Source of the DNA: Acidobacteriota bacterium
Lineage (GTDB): Bacteria; Acidobacteriota; Terriglobia; Terriglobales; Acidobacteriaceae
Length of the DNA: 64,000 nt
Direction of reading: 5' to 3'
Assembly: GCA_021816455.1 (NCBI GenBank)
Contig: JAKAXU010000004.1
Coordinates: forward strand, 1 to 64,000
Both the position numbers and the translations under genes were made by a program. The stretch's first letter is position 1, and each line of letters starts with the position of its first letter. Shown here in pieces: positions 28,146-38,344 of this stretch. The notes below the pieces were generated by a model, which worked only from the letters and a program-made list of their open reading frames with translations, did no database searches and was not told the origin of the DNA.

Positions 28146-28634
28146 TCAATCGTGTTGCATAAGCGCGATATTGCGCAAAAAAGTCGCGCGATCGCCGCAC
28201 CACAGCGCGTGTTCTGTCTCTCGACGTAATTGCAATCCGGGCAACACCTTCTCCGCACCATCGACGCGAGCGTGATCCCACACCAGCAGCTCGTTGGCAG
28301 CCGCATCGTAGTTGCCTGCGTTCAGCTCGCGCAGTAGCGTGGAGTGCAGCAGCGTGGCCGCGCCCAGGTTGTAGCAAAAGTCCGTGAGCGCATCGAGCTG
28401 GTTGCCCGTGAGCGGCACATGCACCATCTCGCCCACGGCCGAGCACGCCGTGTGCAGGTCAGCGGTGAGCAGGTCGTTGGCAGACTCGATGGTGAAGGGG
28501 TGTGGGAGCACCTCACCGTGCATCACGCGATGACCGTATCCAATCGTCTGGAATCCGGCTGCGTCGGCATAGGGCGTAAGGCGCAGCCCCTCAAAGGCGC
28601 GTGTGAGCAGAAAGCAATCTTGCGTAGGTACCAT
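28146..28634 (-). CDS. Phage lysozyme, GH24-like endolysin
   Basis: FEGLRLTPYADAAGFQTIGYGH, LTGNQLDALTDFCYNLG. Confidence 0.9.
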   Translation of the reverse strand: MVPTQDCFLLTRAFEGLRLTPYADAAGFQTIGYGHRVMHGEVLPHPFTIESANDLLTADLHTACSAVGEMVHVPLTGNQLDALTDFCYNLGAATLLHSTLLRELNAGNYDAAANELLVWDHARVDGAEKVLPGLQLRRETEHALWCGDRATFLRNIALMQHD

Positions 28635-28646
28635 GGTTTTCTCCTG

Positions 28647-31600
28647 TCAGCCAAGTTCGACCAGTTGGAAGGATCGGCTGCTGCTGTAGATAGTGAGTCC
28701 GGAGGTGGTCATCGCCTGCACCTCAAAGCTGTGCGATCCGGCTGGGGGCGTGGGCGTCACAAGCTGCGTGCCAGTGAAGATGGCGTTGCCGCTGAGGTCG
28801 GTGGTGAGCGGGTACGGACCCGCGACGACAGCGCCGTCCATCAGGATGCGAGCAGAAAGCTGCACGCCAGATGTCGTCGCGCTGCTGGTGATGGTGCAGT
28901 TGTATGTCGTTGTTCCAGAGGTGTAACCCGGATTGCTGTTGGAGGTGATGGTTACCGTCGCGGTTGCGCTGGTGTAGCCAGAGCCGCCGACGAGGGTCAG
29001 ACCGGGATACCAGTTTCCGCCGGACTGGTTCCAGTTCACGCTGGCGCTTGCTCCCGTGCCATCGCCGCTGATGCTGATGGAGATGCTGGGCGGCGTGGAG
29101 CCGGAGGTCGCGGGAAAGGATGTGCCAATGCCATTGACGCTGCCGCCCGAAGGAACCGCAGTAAAGAGCAGCTCGCTGGCAATCAGGATTGGATTGCCAA
29201 AGGTCGTGAACGTCATTGCCGGGTTGGAGGTGCCCAACTCCGGCAGGTCGGCCCACGCGGAGGAAAGCGGAGGATTCTGCGTGACGCCTGGAACTGCCGC
29301 AATGTTCTTCAGCAGGAGATTGCTGTTGGCGTCGGCAATGCGCGAGCTGGTGTTGCTGAGCACAGCGGTCGATCCAGCGACGGGCGCGGTCTGGTTGATC
29401 GCGCCGGAATAGGTGAATGTGTCGCCGTCATTCAGGTAGACCAGCGCGAAGCCGTTGGCGTACTCCGCCATGTTGAGCATGATCTCCCAGCTATTGTTGT
29501 TCGCAGCGGTGCTTCCGCCTGTGGCCACCGCAGCAGCCTGGAGCACAGGCGTAGATCCCCCTTGCGTGAAGACGCTGACGCCGGAGATATTCGGCGCGCC
29601 GCCTCCGTTGGAGGTGCGCACAATCACGTCCACGATGGCCTGATGATTCGAATTTGTGTTGTATCCAGCGCCCGAGTGGACCTCTATCTTGAGCGATCCC
29701 GGAGACGCGAATACCCACGTGCCAAGATTCATCCACGTCGAAGCAGCCGAGCCTTCCCCGGGGATGGCCACGCGATACGGGATCGTCGTCTGCGAGCCGC
29801 TTGCCAGCGCGTCGCTGGTCTGGTTGCTCAGGCTCGCCGTCAGTGCGCTCGTGTGCTGCGCCGTCACGTCTGCACCTGCCTGCGCGGGCATCAGGTTGCT
29901 AATCGGCGTGATGCTGGCGGCCGCCACGCCGCCGAGGTTGGTGACGTTGCCTGTCGATTCAATCGCCGTGCTCACGCGGGAGTTGAGATCGCTGAGTACG
30001 AGACCACCACTGATGGTCGTGGTCTCGATCAGCTCGCTCGACGTGTTGATGACCGACTGCACCTCTGTGGACATCGCCGAGTGCTGGAACTGATCGCTCG
30101 ACGAGCCGTTGAACGCGCCGACGCCGACGCGCCGAAAACTTCCACCATCCAGAATGAAGTCCAGGCCGGTTCCCCCCGCAGCCGGGTTGATGAGCGAGCC
30201 AAAGCCCACGCCACCGAGGTTCTGAACATTGCTGTTGTGATCCGCGAGTAGCGTGCCAAGGTTGCTGAGCACAGCGGTCGAGCCAGCGACGGGCGCTGTC
30301 TGGTTGATCGCGCCGGAATACGTGAATGTGTCGCCGTCATTCAGGTAGACGAGCGCGAAGCCGTTGGCAAACTCCGCCAAGTTGAGCATGATCTCCCAAC
30401 TATTGTTGCCGGGAGCGGTGCTTCCGCCTGTGGCCACCGCAGCAGCCTGGAGCACAGGCGTAGTCCCCCCCTGCGTGAAGACGCTGACGCCGGAGATGTT
30501 TGGCGCGGCAGCTCCGTTCGACGTGCGCACAATCACATCCACGATGGCCTGCTGGTTACCATTCGTGTTGTACCCAGTACCTGCGTGGACCTCAATCTTG
30601 AGCGATCCCGGAGACGCGAATACCCACGTGCCAAGATTCATCCACGTCGAAGCAGTCGAGCCTTCCCCGGGGATGGCCACGCGATACGGGATCGTCGTCT
30701 GCGAGCCGCTTGCCAGCGCGTCGCTGGTCTGGTTGCTCAGGCTCGCCGTCAGTGCGCTCGTGTGCTGCGCCGTCACGTCTGCACCTGCCTGCGCGGGCTG
30801 GAGCGACTGGATGACCGTCCCGTCGGGATATTGAATCTCTGCGACTCCAGTTCCGCCCAGGCTGATGATTGGCTGGGGGCGGTTGACCGGATGCGGCGCG
30901 GAAGCTACCACCCACGCGCTGCAATTGCCGTTCGCGCGGACGGAGCGGATCTGCACGAGGAAACTCTCCCAGGCATCGATCCCGGTGATGTAGAAGAGCG
31001 AAGCATTCCCGCTTGCTTCGCCTGCGTCGATCCAGTCAGACTGCCACGCGCCGGAACCGAGCTGCACCATGGGCAACGGACTGACGGGCTGCGTCGTCGA
31101 ACCTTGATAGAACTGGTACTGAATCTGAATCTTCCCTTCGCTCGTAACGTCCGAGTCGAGCGGTGGCGTCCATTGCACGAGAGCGCGGCCCACGCTGGTC
31201 CCGTTCGCCAGCACGGTCGCCGTGGAGGTGTCATCGGTCACCGTCAGCCCGGTCGGCGCAACGGGCGTGTTGGACGCATACGCCGGAGCAGACTGAATCT
31301 GCGCAGGCAACGGCCCGACGGCAAAGATCATGTAGACGCCCGTGCGGACCTGCGTGTCCGTCCAGGTGAGCGCAGTGCCGGAATAGAGCAACGCAGGCTT
31401 CGACAGCGCGAAGAAATCCGTCGTGTCGCGGTAATAGACCTGATACGAGGATGCGCCAGCGACCGCGCTCCAACTCAGGACGTTTGTGTTGCCCACTTGC
31501 GCGCAGCTCACCGTCGCGGGAGCCGGGGGCGCATTCGTGTTGGCGAGCACTGCAATGGACGCGATGGCTGGCGTGGAGCCTTGATTTCCCGCAGCGTCGA

Positions 31601-34600
31601 TGCCCGTGACCTCGACCGCGTAAGTCACCCCGATTGTGCCCACAAACGAGGTGCTGTTGCCGTTGGCGACGTAATCGATCACCTGCCAGCCGCTTTCCCC
31701 TGGCGCAGTCGGCACGCCGCCGGGCAGATAATCTGTCATCGCCGCGCCAGATTGCAGCATCGGTTGCGCAATCACCACGGAAGCGCCAGCAGCAATCGTC
31801 GCGGTGCCGAGGAAAGGATCGAGCACCACTGCGCTGGTCGCCGCCGGAACCGTGAAAGTAACGTTGTACCGGCCCGGAGCCGAGCCACCTGCAGGCGTCA
31901 GATAGGCCACCTGTGCGCCCGTCGCCGCATCCCAGACGTAGAGGCCCGTGCCGGTTCCGGTCACCTGCGACACGTCAAAATACGCGCTGAGCGTGTACTG
32001 CTGCCCACCGATCACCGGAACCGGATAGCAGCGATCGGACGACGGCGCAGCCGGAACGGTGTAGGCTGCTCCGGTGCCATTCGTGAAGGTGAAAGCGTTG
32101 TCCGCGAGCGTCTTGTTGTACTGAATCTCCCAGAAAGAGTTGACCGGGTACTGGTCGCCCCAGTAGGTTGCGCCGTTCTGCAGGTCAGTGTCCGGCAGCA
32201 GGTTCATCAGGTCGTTCTGCAGGCCGTCCACCGGTTGCACACGCATGCGCACCAAGCCACCGACGGACTTGTTGCCATTGACCCAACTCACGCCAATCGT
32301 TGCTGACTCCAGATTTCCGGTCGCGAGGCCTTGCTGAAAGACTTCCGTAAGCGTGAGGTCGCTGACGGTCGCGTCTGTGTTTGGAATGCCGATGGGCGTC
32401 CCGTAGTTCGGCACCGGATCGACGTAGAGCAGCGGGTTGTACTCGATGGCCTTGATCTCGACTTCGAGATCGCCACTGCGCCGAATGCTGAGCACGCGGA
32501 AGAGCTTGGCAGGCATCGATCCGCTGCTCTGGCCATATACCCAGGCGGAGTCTGCTGTCGGGATGGCGGAGAATGAGTTTGACGCAATGCTCAGCGTGCC
32601 GTTGCCGACGCCTGGCGTCCATCCGGTCACCAGCACAGTGTCAATCACGTTCTGGTCATAGAGCGTGAGCACGGTGCCAGACACAGGCGGCACGGTCGAT
32701 GCCAGCGGTTGCAGCGTATCCACCGTGATGGTGTTTGCCGTGTAGCCGTTGACGATGTACTCGTTTCCGGCCGCGTCCACGGCCTTCACAATGCGTCCTG
32801 CGGGCAGATTGGCCGTCATGGTCAGCGTGGTTCCGCTGACGGCAGAGACGGTCGCGGTGCCGCGCTGGACCACCGGATGCGAGACAGCCACGGTGTAGCC
32901 AGCGCCTGCGGTAAAGGTGAGGTCGTCGCGGTCCACCACGAGCGTTTCCAGCGTGGAGCCTGCAAGGATGCGTCCGCCGGTGCCCCACTGCGTCACGTCC
33001 GTCTGCACGCCGATCAGCGAGCCAATCTCGCAGGCCAGCGCCTCGACGTTGACGCGGAAGTCCACGCTGCGCAGGCAGAGCTGCGTGCTGAGCAGGTGGA
33101 AGTAGGCCCAGCGATAGGCCTGATCGCGCGAGGTGCAGCCGAGCAACTGAGTCCGCACCGTCTTTGCGCCCACCGGATTATTGATGGCCGCCGAGGTCAT
33201 CACAGTCACCGGCAGGTCTGTGCGCCAGTTGCGGGCGGCGTCGGCAAAGGTACACTCCATCACCACGGCGCGATCGTCGAGCGAGACCCATGTCTCAGTG
33301 AAGGAGTCGCGCGTCATGTTGCCAACGGTGAAGATCTGCACCGGCTCGCCCGGAGCGTCGATGGCTACGGTGTAGCGCATCCCGGACTGGATCACGGTCG
33401 CGCGGCTCATGTTGCCGATCATCTGGAGCGTCTTCCAGGCGTCGCCCTTCTGGTCAAAGACGCCGGCAAAGACGAACCGACGCGCGGTGCTACCATCCTG
33501 ATTCGTCACAGATTCGTCGCAGAACTCGGCCCAGTCCACAAAGGCGGGAATGTCGATCTGCGAGGCCGGAACGGCCATGCCATAGAGCGGATTGGTGAGC
33601 ACGTCGTAGGCAACCAGAGCTGGGTTGTCTGTCTCAAAGCCTGCGAGCTGCGCCGGCAACACCGTATCTTCGCCCAGCGTGTGCGTGATGGTCGCGGTGA
33701 GCTGGAGATTGGTGCCGTTGAGCTGGCCGCTGGCCAGCGCATTCACGCCAATCAGCACCATGTTGGGATAAGCAAGGTCGCTGAGCGTGATCTCATTCAC
33801 GTTCCACAGCCAGATATCGGTGACGTAGTGGCTGTCGGTTGAGTCCGCGGTTACCCACGACTGCCCCGGCTCCTGATAGCCAATCTTGGTGGCGCGCACA
33901 TCCCATTGACCTGGACTCAGCCCGTAGATGCTCACCGTGTCAAAGAACGCGTTCTGGATGGAGTCTTTCAGGACGCGATAGCCACCCCACCATCCCGTGA
34001 CCTGCTGGAAGCCTAGGTTGGGGTCGCATGGCTGCCACTCCCCTTGGAATGTCGCCTGCTCCGTCGTCTCGTTGCCTTCCCAGTCATATACGTCCACGTT
34101 CTCGACGAAAGTGGCTTTGTCTCCGGGATTGTGTGGACCATCGTCAAATGCGTAGCAGATCCCGGTTCCGCGAAATCGATCCGTAGGAAGGCAAACCCAC
34201 TGCGGCCAGAAGAGTTCCCCCGCCTGCCCCTGCTTGAAGATTGGCTCGACCCAGCGCGGAAAAAGCGGAGTGGACCAAGTGTTTGTGCCGTGCGGCGAAA
34301 CTTCGAGCTTGTAGCTGATGCGGATAGGGACGTAATTTCCATGCGCGCTGATGTGATACAGCCCGCTCGGAAACTTCATGGTCACGTCCAGACCCTGCAC
34401 GTCTGTCCCGGTACCCGGCACGATCACCGGACCAGCGGAGACGAGCAGCTCCGTCTCCTGCGGCCATCCGTTCACCGTGCGCTGGAATCCATCGATAGCG
34501 GTCTGCCCCATCGAACAGTTGTATGTGTTCGTTCCAGAGACATACCCCGACGCTCCGTTGGAGACGATGGTCACAGTGGCCTGCGCGGTGGTGTATCCCG

Positions 34601-35501
34601 AGCCACCCACAATGTTCAAGGTTGGACCCCACACGCCCCCAGCTTCTAGCCACGTCACGCTGGCCGACGCTCCCGTGCCATTGCCGGTAATCGAGATGGT
34701 GATGGTGGGCGGCGTGGATCCGGTGCAGGAGTAGAACGTGGTGCCAATAGAAGCGACAGAGTCGCCGTTGGTTCCGTACCGGATGAAATAATTTGTGTTT
34801 TCGTAAGTGGAGATGGCTTTGCCGTTCAGCAGGATATTGCTGATCGAGCTGGCCTTCCCGAAGCCGTAGCAGTACAGAGCGTAGATGAATCCCTTCTGCC
34901 CAGCGTACTGCACGTAACTGGAGATGCAGTTGCCGCCCCAGCCCATCGTTCCGTAAGCCTTCGGGAGCGGCGTGCCCGCCTGCGCCAGACTCTTTGGCCC
35001 GGTGGGGTCATAGGTCATGCTGAACGAGGGCGACTGCACGCCAGGCGCGAGCATGGCCAGCGTGAAGCTCACGATTGCGCCACCGATCTGCGCAATGGCC
35101 AGCGAAAGCCCAAAGGAGGCAGGCGTAAAGACAAAGATCGCGCCTGCAACGGCCAGCACTGCCGCAAACATCACGATCTGGCCCAGTGCGCCCTTGAGCG
35201 CGCCGCCCATGGCCACCGGCAGGCAGACCAGCGAAGCGTTGCGCACCACAAAGACGCGCTGCAACTCCTCTGCGCTGAGCACCACGCCGTTCTGGCTGAC
35301 AATGTATTGCGCCGCATCCATGCCTGCGCGGTCCACGGCCTCGGCCACCGTCTCGACGGCCAGCCATGGCAGCGTCTGCACGCGCCGCTGCGTGCGGTCG
35401 AGCGGGTTGATATTCTCGATGACGCGGATCATGCCGTCGTCCCGGACGATCACGCCCGGGTTCGCGGCCAGCTCTGGCGTCTGAATTACGATTGCGTCCA
35501 T
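28647..35501 (-). CDS. Tail tip/host specificity protein J-like
   Basis: ~2284 aa from MDAIVIQTPELAANPG; lambda J-like N-terminal TM-like and central regions, FN3-like segments; last gene of K-L-M-like tail block. Confidence 0.88.
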   Translation of the reverse strand: MDAIVIQTPELAANPGVIVRDDGMIRVIENINPLDRTQRRVQTLPWLAVETVAEAVDRAGMDAAQYIVSQNGVVLSAEELQRVFVVRNASLVCLPVAMGGALKGALGQIVMFAAVLAVAGAIFVFTPASFGLSLAIAQIGGAIVSFTLAMLAPGVQSPSFSMTYDPTGPKSLAQAGTPLPKAYGTMGWGGNCISSYVQYAGQKGFIYALYCYGFGKASSISNILLNGKAISTYENTNYFIRYGTNGDSVASIGTTFYSCTGSTPPTITISITGNGTGASASVTWLEAGGVWGPTLNIVGGSGYTTAQATVTIVSNGASGYVSGTNTYNCSMGQTAIDGFQRTVNGWPQETELLVSAGPVIVPGTGTDVQGLDVTMKFPSGLYHISAHGNYVPIRISYKLEVSPHGTNTWSTPLFPRWVEPIFKQGQAGELFWPQWVCLPTDRFRGTGICYAFDDGPHNPGDKATFVENVDVYDWEGNETTEQATFQGEWQPCDPNLGFQQVTGWWGGYRVLKDSIQNAFFDTVSIYGLSPGQWDVRATKIGYQEPGQSWVTADSTDSHYVTDIWLWNVNEITLSDLAYPNMVLIGVNALASGQLNGTNLQLTATITHTLGEDTVLPAQLAGFETDNPALVAYDVLTNPLYGMAVPASQIDIPAFVDWAEFCDESVTNQDGSTARRFVFAGVFDQKGDAWKTLQMIGNMSRATVIQSGMRYTVAIDAPGEPVQIFTVGNMTRDSFTETWVSLDDRAVVMECTFADAARNWRTDLPVTVMTSAAINNPVGAKTVRTQLLGCTSRDQAYRWAYFHLLSTQLCLRSVDFRVNVEALACEIGSLIGVQTDVTQWGTGGRILAGSTLETLVVDRDDLTFTAGAGYTVAVSHPVVQRGTATVSAVSGTTLTMTANLPAGRIVKAVDAAGNEYIVNGYTANTITVDTLQPLASTVPPVSGTVLTLYDQNVIDTVLVTGWTPGVGNGTLSIASNSFSAIPTADSAWVYGQSSGSMPAKLFRVLSIRRSGDLEVEIKAIEYNPLLYVDPVPNYGTPIGIPNTDATVSDLTLTEVFQQGLATGNLESATIGVSWVNGNKSVGGLVRMRVQPVDGLQNDLMNLLPDTDLQNGATYWGDQYPVNSFWEIQYNKTLADNAFTFTNGTGAAYTVPAAPSSDRCYPVPVIGGQQYTLSAYFDVSQVTGTGTGLYVWDAATGAQVAYLTPAGGSAPGRYNVTFTVPAATSAVVLDPFLGTATIAAGASVVIAQPMLQSGAAMTDYLPGGVPTAPGESGWQVIDYVANGNSTSFVGTIGVTYAVEVTGIDAAGNQGSTPAIASIAVLANTNAPPAPATVSCAQVGNTNVLSWSAVAGASSYQVYYRDTTDFFALSKPALLYSGTALTWTDTQVRTGVYMIFAVGPLPAQIQSAPAYASNTPVAPTGLTVTDDTSTATVLANGTSVGRALVQWTPPLDSDVTSEGKIQIQYQFYQGSTTQPVSPLPMVQLGSGAWQSDWIDAGEASGNASLFYITGIDAWESFLVQIRSVRANGNCSAWVVASAPHPVNRPQPIISLGGTGVAEIQYPDGTVIQSLQPAQAGADVTAQHTSALTASLSNQTSDALASGSQTTIPYRVAIPGEGSTASTWMNLGTWVFASPGSLKIEVHAGTGYNTNGNQQAIVDVIVRTSNGAAAPNISGVSVFTQGGTTPVLQAAAVATGGSTAPGNNSWEIMLNLAEFANGFALVYLNDGDTFTYSGAINQTAPVAGSTAVLSNLGTLLADHNSNVQNLGGVGFGSLINPAAGGTGLDFILDGGSFRRVGVGAFNGSSSDQFQHSAMSTEVQSVINTSSELIETTTISGGLVLSDLNSRVSTAIESTGNVTNLGGVAAASITPISNLMPAQAGADVTAQHTSALTASLSNQTSDALASGSQTTIPYRVAIPGEGSAASTWMNLGTWVFASPGSLKIEVHSGAGYNTNSNHQAIVDVIVRTSNGGGAPNISGVSVFTQGGSTPVLQAAAVATGGSTAANNNSWEIMLNMAEYANGFALVYLNDGDTFTYSGAINQTAPVAGSTAVLSNTSSRIADANSNLLLKNIAAVPGVTQNPPLSSAWADLPELGTSNPAMTFTTFGNPILIASELLFTAVPSGGSVNGIGTSFPATSGSTPPSISISISGDGTGASASVNWNQSGGNWYPGLTLVGGSGYTSATATVTITSNSNPGYTSGTTTYNCTITSSATTSGVQLSARILMDGAVVAGPYPLTTDLSGNAIFTGTQLVTPTPPAGSHSFEVQAMTTSGLTIYSSSRSFQLVELG
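29352..29888. repeat. Intragenic ~537-bp direct repeat, copy 1
   Basis: gttgctgagcacagcggtcga ... gcacctgcctgcgcggg, near-identical to 30261-30797. Confidence 0.9.
30261..30797. repeat. Intragenic ~537-bp direct repeat, copy 2
   Basis: See 29352-29888. Confidence 0.9.
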
Positions 35502-35875
35502 CGGTAATACCCCTCGATCTGGTTCTTCCATGGAAAGCGGTCCAGGCGCGAGCGAATCACGCCCGTCTTCGGGTAAGCATGCAGGAACCACGGCTTGGGC
35601 GAGATATCCGTGACGATGCCGAGATGCCACAGAGGCTCGCTGGAGTAGAGCAGCACCGCGTCGCCCGGCTGCGGAGCCGTCACACGCGTCCACAGTCTTC
35701 GCGCATCGGCCAGCAGCTCCGCGTTGCTGGCGCAGTCGGGAATGCTTCGCCCAAGCCTTCGCTGCATCTCAAAGAGCACGCCCACGCAGTCAAAGGCCGC
35801 AGGCCCACGCGCGCCTTCGGCAAAGGGCAGCCCGACCAGGTCATGCCAGAGCGTGAACGGCAGCCGGTCGCTCAT
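35486..35875 (-). CDS. Tail assembly NlpC/P60-like peptidase (lambda K-like)
   Basis: AAFDCVGVLFEMQRRLG, PGDAVLLY, HLGIVTD. Confidence 0.75.
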   Translation of the reverse strand: MSDRLPFTLWHDLVGLPFAEGARGPAAFDCVGVLFEMQRRLGRSIPDCASNAELLADARRLWTRVTAPQPGDAVLLYSSEPLWHLGIVTDISPKPWFLHAYPKTGVIRSRLDRFPWKNQIEGYYRWTQS

Positions 35876-36540
35876 TGCATCGCGCTCGCAATCACAATGC
35901 CGTTGGTTCCGATGCCAGGGAATGCGCCGTAGCGGATGGTGTTGTCATGCACGGTGCATCCGTTTGCGCCCGCATAGGTGCCATCGCAACTGGTGAGCGC
36001 GCCGGTGTAGCCACACTGCTTGCCCTTGTACTTGGTTACCCACATACATACGTCGCCGCGATAAAGAAAGAGCGGGAAAAGCTGGCGCATGGGCGACGGG
36101 CCAGAGAGCGAAAAGGTGACAAGCTCCGCTGTCGAACTGGAGGAAAGCACGGTCGTGGAAAAAGCCGCTGCAGGCTCGCCCGCTGGCTGCGCCGTGTTCA
36201 TCACATACAGGTTGCAGGTGGCCCCGGCGAGTCCCGCATACGCCTCAATGAGCGATTGCAGCAACCCGAGCACGTTGGAGGCGTGCAGATGGATGGTTGG
36301 AAGCTGGTTGCCGCCGGGCTGCTTGATATCCAGCTCAAAGGCGAATGGCTGATAGGTCTGGATGCCGTTGCCGTCGCCTGCGTCAAACTGCACCGGGTCC
36401 GGGTTGCGCGCAAGCCGCGTGTGCTCGCCGTTCCAGATGAGGTCCACAAGCATGATAAAAGCGTCGCCGCTGGCAAGCTTGCTTTTGTCCTGCTGCGCGG
36501 CCAGCGAGAGCACGGCCATGGGAGAGTATGCAGTGCTCAC
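35872..36540 (-). CDS. Minor tail protein L-like (cysteine-rich)
   Basis: KYKGKQCGYTGALTSCDGTYAGANGC motif typical of lambda L. Confidence 0.7.
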   Translation of the reverse strand: MSTAYSPMAVLSLAAQQDKSKLASGDAFIMLVDLIWNGEHTRLARNPDPVQFDAGDGNGIQTYQPFAFELDIKQPGGNQLPTIHLHASNVLGLLQSLIEAYAGLAGATCNLYVMNTAQPAGEPAAAFSTTVLSSSSTAELVTFSLSGPSPMRQLFPLFLYRGDVCMWVTKYKGKQCGYTGALTSCDGTYAGANGCTVHDNTIRYGAFPGIGTNGIVIASAMQ

Positions 36541-36542
36541 CG

Positions 36543-37538
36543 TCAGACCTCCTCAATCTCAAAGCTGCAGCCGTAGACCTTGACGCCTCCGCCGTAGCCC
36601 ATATCGCTGAACTCCGGCAGCTTGGTGAAGCGCACCGCGCAGCCCAGCGGTTGCGAGCCAACCATGCGGCCCAGCGGCTGATTGGGCGTGACCAGCGCGA
36701 CGGCCACGCTGTCAAAGAACCACTGCGGGAAGCCGTTCAGGACCAGCGTGCCGGTGAAGGTGGCGTTCGTGGTGAACTGTGGGCTGAGCAGAATCTGCAT
36801 CTGATTTGCACCAGCCGGAACCGTGGCGGAAAGGTAGTGTTCGACCCATGCCGGGGAGCCGCCGTAGTTCTCCAGCGTGTCTGCCACCTGCGAAATCAGG
36901 CTGCCGTTGCTCAGGAACCGCGCAAGGATTTGCGCCTGCGGCGAGGTGGTTGCCAGATCGACCGCAGTGCCCAGATTGGAGTAGACCTGTGCGGTGATGG
37001 CATAGACTTCGCCGGGGGTAACAGGGATAACATCCGAACCGATAAACCCCTGAAAGAGCGTGGACGCGGCGCTGATCGTCGTGGAGTAGCCGTCCACCGT
37101 GGAGACGCAGAGAGAGGCCGAGCCGGGCAGCACAAAGGTGTCGTTCACGACTTCGGAAAGAAAAGGCGCAAGGACGCCAGTCGGGTCACCGTTCCATCCG
37201 GGCGCAACCAGATAGGGTGGGTTGGTCGAGGCCGAGTTGAGCACGGTTCCCGCAGGCAGTGGCATCTCAAAGCTGCCGTTGTAGAGCTGGTTGGGAAAAT
37301 AGAAGGCGAGCGCACCACGTTGTGTGGTGTTCATGGCAAACAGCTCCAGCGCCAGCACGTCCGCAGCCGTCAGGTTGCGGATGTTTCCTTTCCAGCTTCG
37401 CCGGGCGCGGGTGAATCGCGGACGCGTGGCCACGTATCCGGACTCCATCTTGTCGCGGATCGTGTCCATCTCGATGGAGTGCGAAGAGTCCATCGTGGGC
37501 TGGCGGGAAATCCACGGAAAGATGATCGGAGTGCTCAC
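36543..37538 (-). CDS. Tail protein, M-like N-terminal part with carbohydrate-binding-like C-terminal part
   Basis: GTG start; position between tape measure and L; NPPYLVAPGWNGD... Confidence 0.55.
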   Translation of the reverse strand: MSTPIIFPWISRQPTMDSSHSIEMDTIRDKMESGYVATRPRFTRARRSWKGNIRNLTAADVLALELFAMNTTQRGALAFYFPNQLYNGSFEMPLPAGTVLNSASTNPPYLVAPGWNGDPTGVLAPFLSEVVNDTFVLPGSASLCVSTVDGYSTTISAASTLFQGFIGSDVIPVTPGEVYAITAQVYSNLGTAVDLATTSPQAQILARFLSNGSLISQVADTLENYGGSPAWVEHYLSATVPAGANQMQILLSPQFTTNATFTGTLVLNGFPQWFFDSVAVALVTPNQPLGRMVGSQPLGCAVRFTKLPEFSDMGYGGGVKVYGCSFEIEEV

Positions 37539-37576
37539 CCCCCAACCTTCCCTGAAAATGAAAAATTGAGGCAAAC

Positions 37577-38299
37577 TTGAGCATGATTCTGACCGCAAAA
37601 GTAGACGCCTCCGCAGCCATCGCCGGACTCAACGAGCTGGAAAAGCAGCATCTTCCCTTCGCGCTGGCCAAGACGCTCACGCTCTGCGCCAAAGCCGGAC
37701 AGGAAAAGGTTCGCGGAGGGCTGGGGGATAAGTTCACGCTGCGCAACACCTTCACCATGCGCGGCATCCGCATAAAGCCAGCGCTGAAGGTGGCGCGGCG
37801 TCAGATCGCCGATGTTCACACGGCCACGGAGAACCGCAAGACTGGCATCGATTACATGGTGAAGCAGGAGACGGGCGGCGAAAAGGTTCCGCACGGGGGC
37901 AGCATGCATATTGCGGTGCCCACGCGCTTTCTGCGCATGTTGGCTGGTGGCCCATCCGCCATCATCCCGCAGGAGCTGCGCCCGCGCGCGCTGCTGGGAG
38001 CAGTCGCCGGGCGCTATTCCGGAACAACAAGCAAAGGGCAAATCGCCCTTCGCCCTCAACGTATTACGAAAGGCTATGAATTTTGGAAGGAAGAGATTGA
38101 CGGTCACCTGGCCATCTGGGGCCGTCAGGTGGATTCGCGCGAGATCAAGCCGATGTATTGGATGGTGCCGGAGGTGAAGATGCGTGACGCCTTCCACATG
38201 CACGCTGACGTGCAGAAAGCGGTGGACGAATCCTTTGCGGGAATCTGGGAAGAAACTTGGGAAAAAATGCACCTGAAGGGATTGCGGATCAAAAGTTGA
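37577..38299 (+). CDS. Phage minor tail protein Z/gp10-like, opposite strand
   Basis: NELEKQHLPFALAKTLTLCAKAGQEKVRGGL; synteny in tail block. Confidence 0.45.
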   Translation: MSMILTAKVDASAAIAGLNELEKQHLPFALAKTLTLCAKAGQEKVRGGLGDKFTLRNTFTMRGIRIKPALKVARRQIADVHTATENRKTGIDYMVKQETGGEKVPHGGSMHIAVPTRFLRMLAGGPSAIIPQELRPRALLGAVAGRYSGTTSKGQIALRPQRITKGYEFWKEEIDGHLAIWGRQVDSREIKPMYWMVPEVKMRDAFHMHADVQKAVDESFAGIWEETWEKMHLKGLRIKS

Positions 38300-38344
38300 C
38301 CGCGTAGAATTGCCGCAGCTTTGAAGCCGGGGAAAGGCGGAAAG

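Noticed and set aside
28344-30251. 635-aa + strand ORF antisense to tail-tip gene
   Set aside because: High-GC antisense shadow ORF, Arg-rich low-information translation, fully covered by the convincing J-like CDS
30585-32306. 573-aa + strand ORF
   Set aside because: Same antisense shadow over the J-like gene
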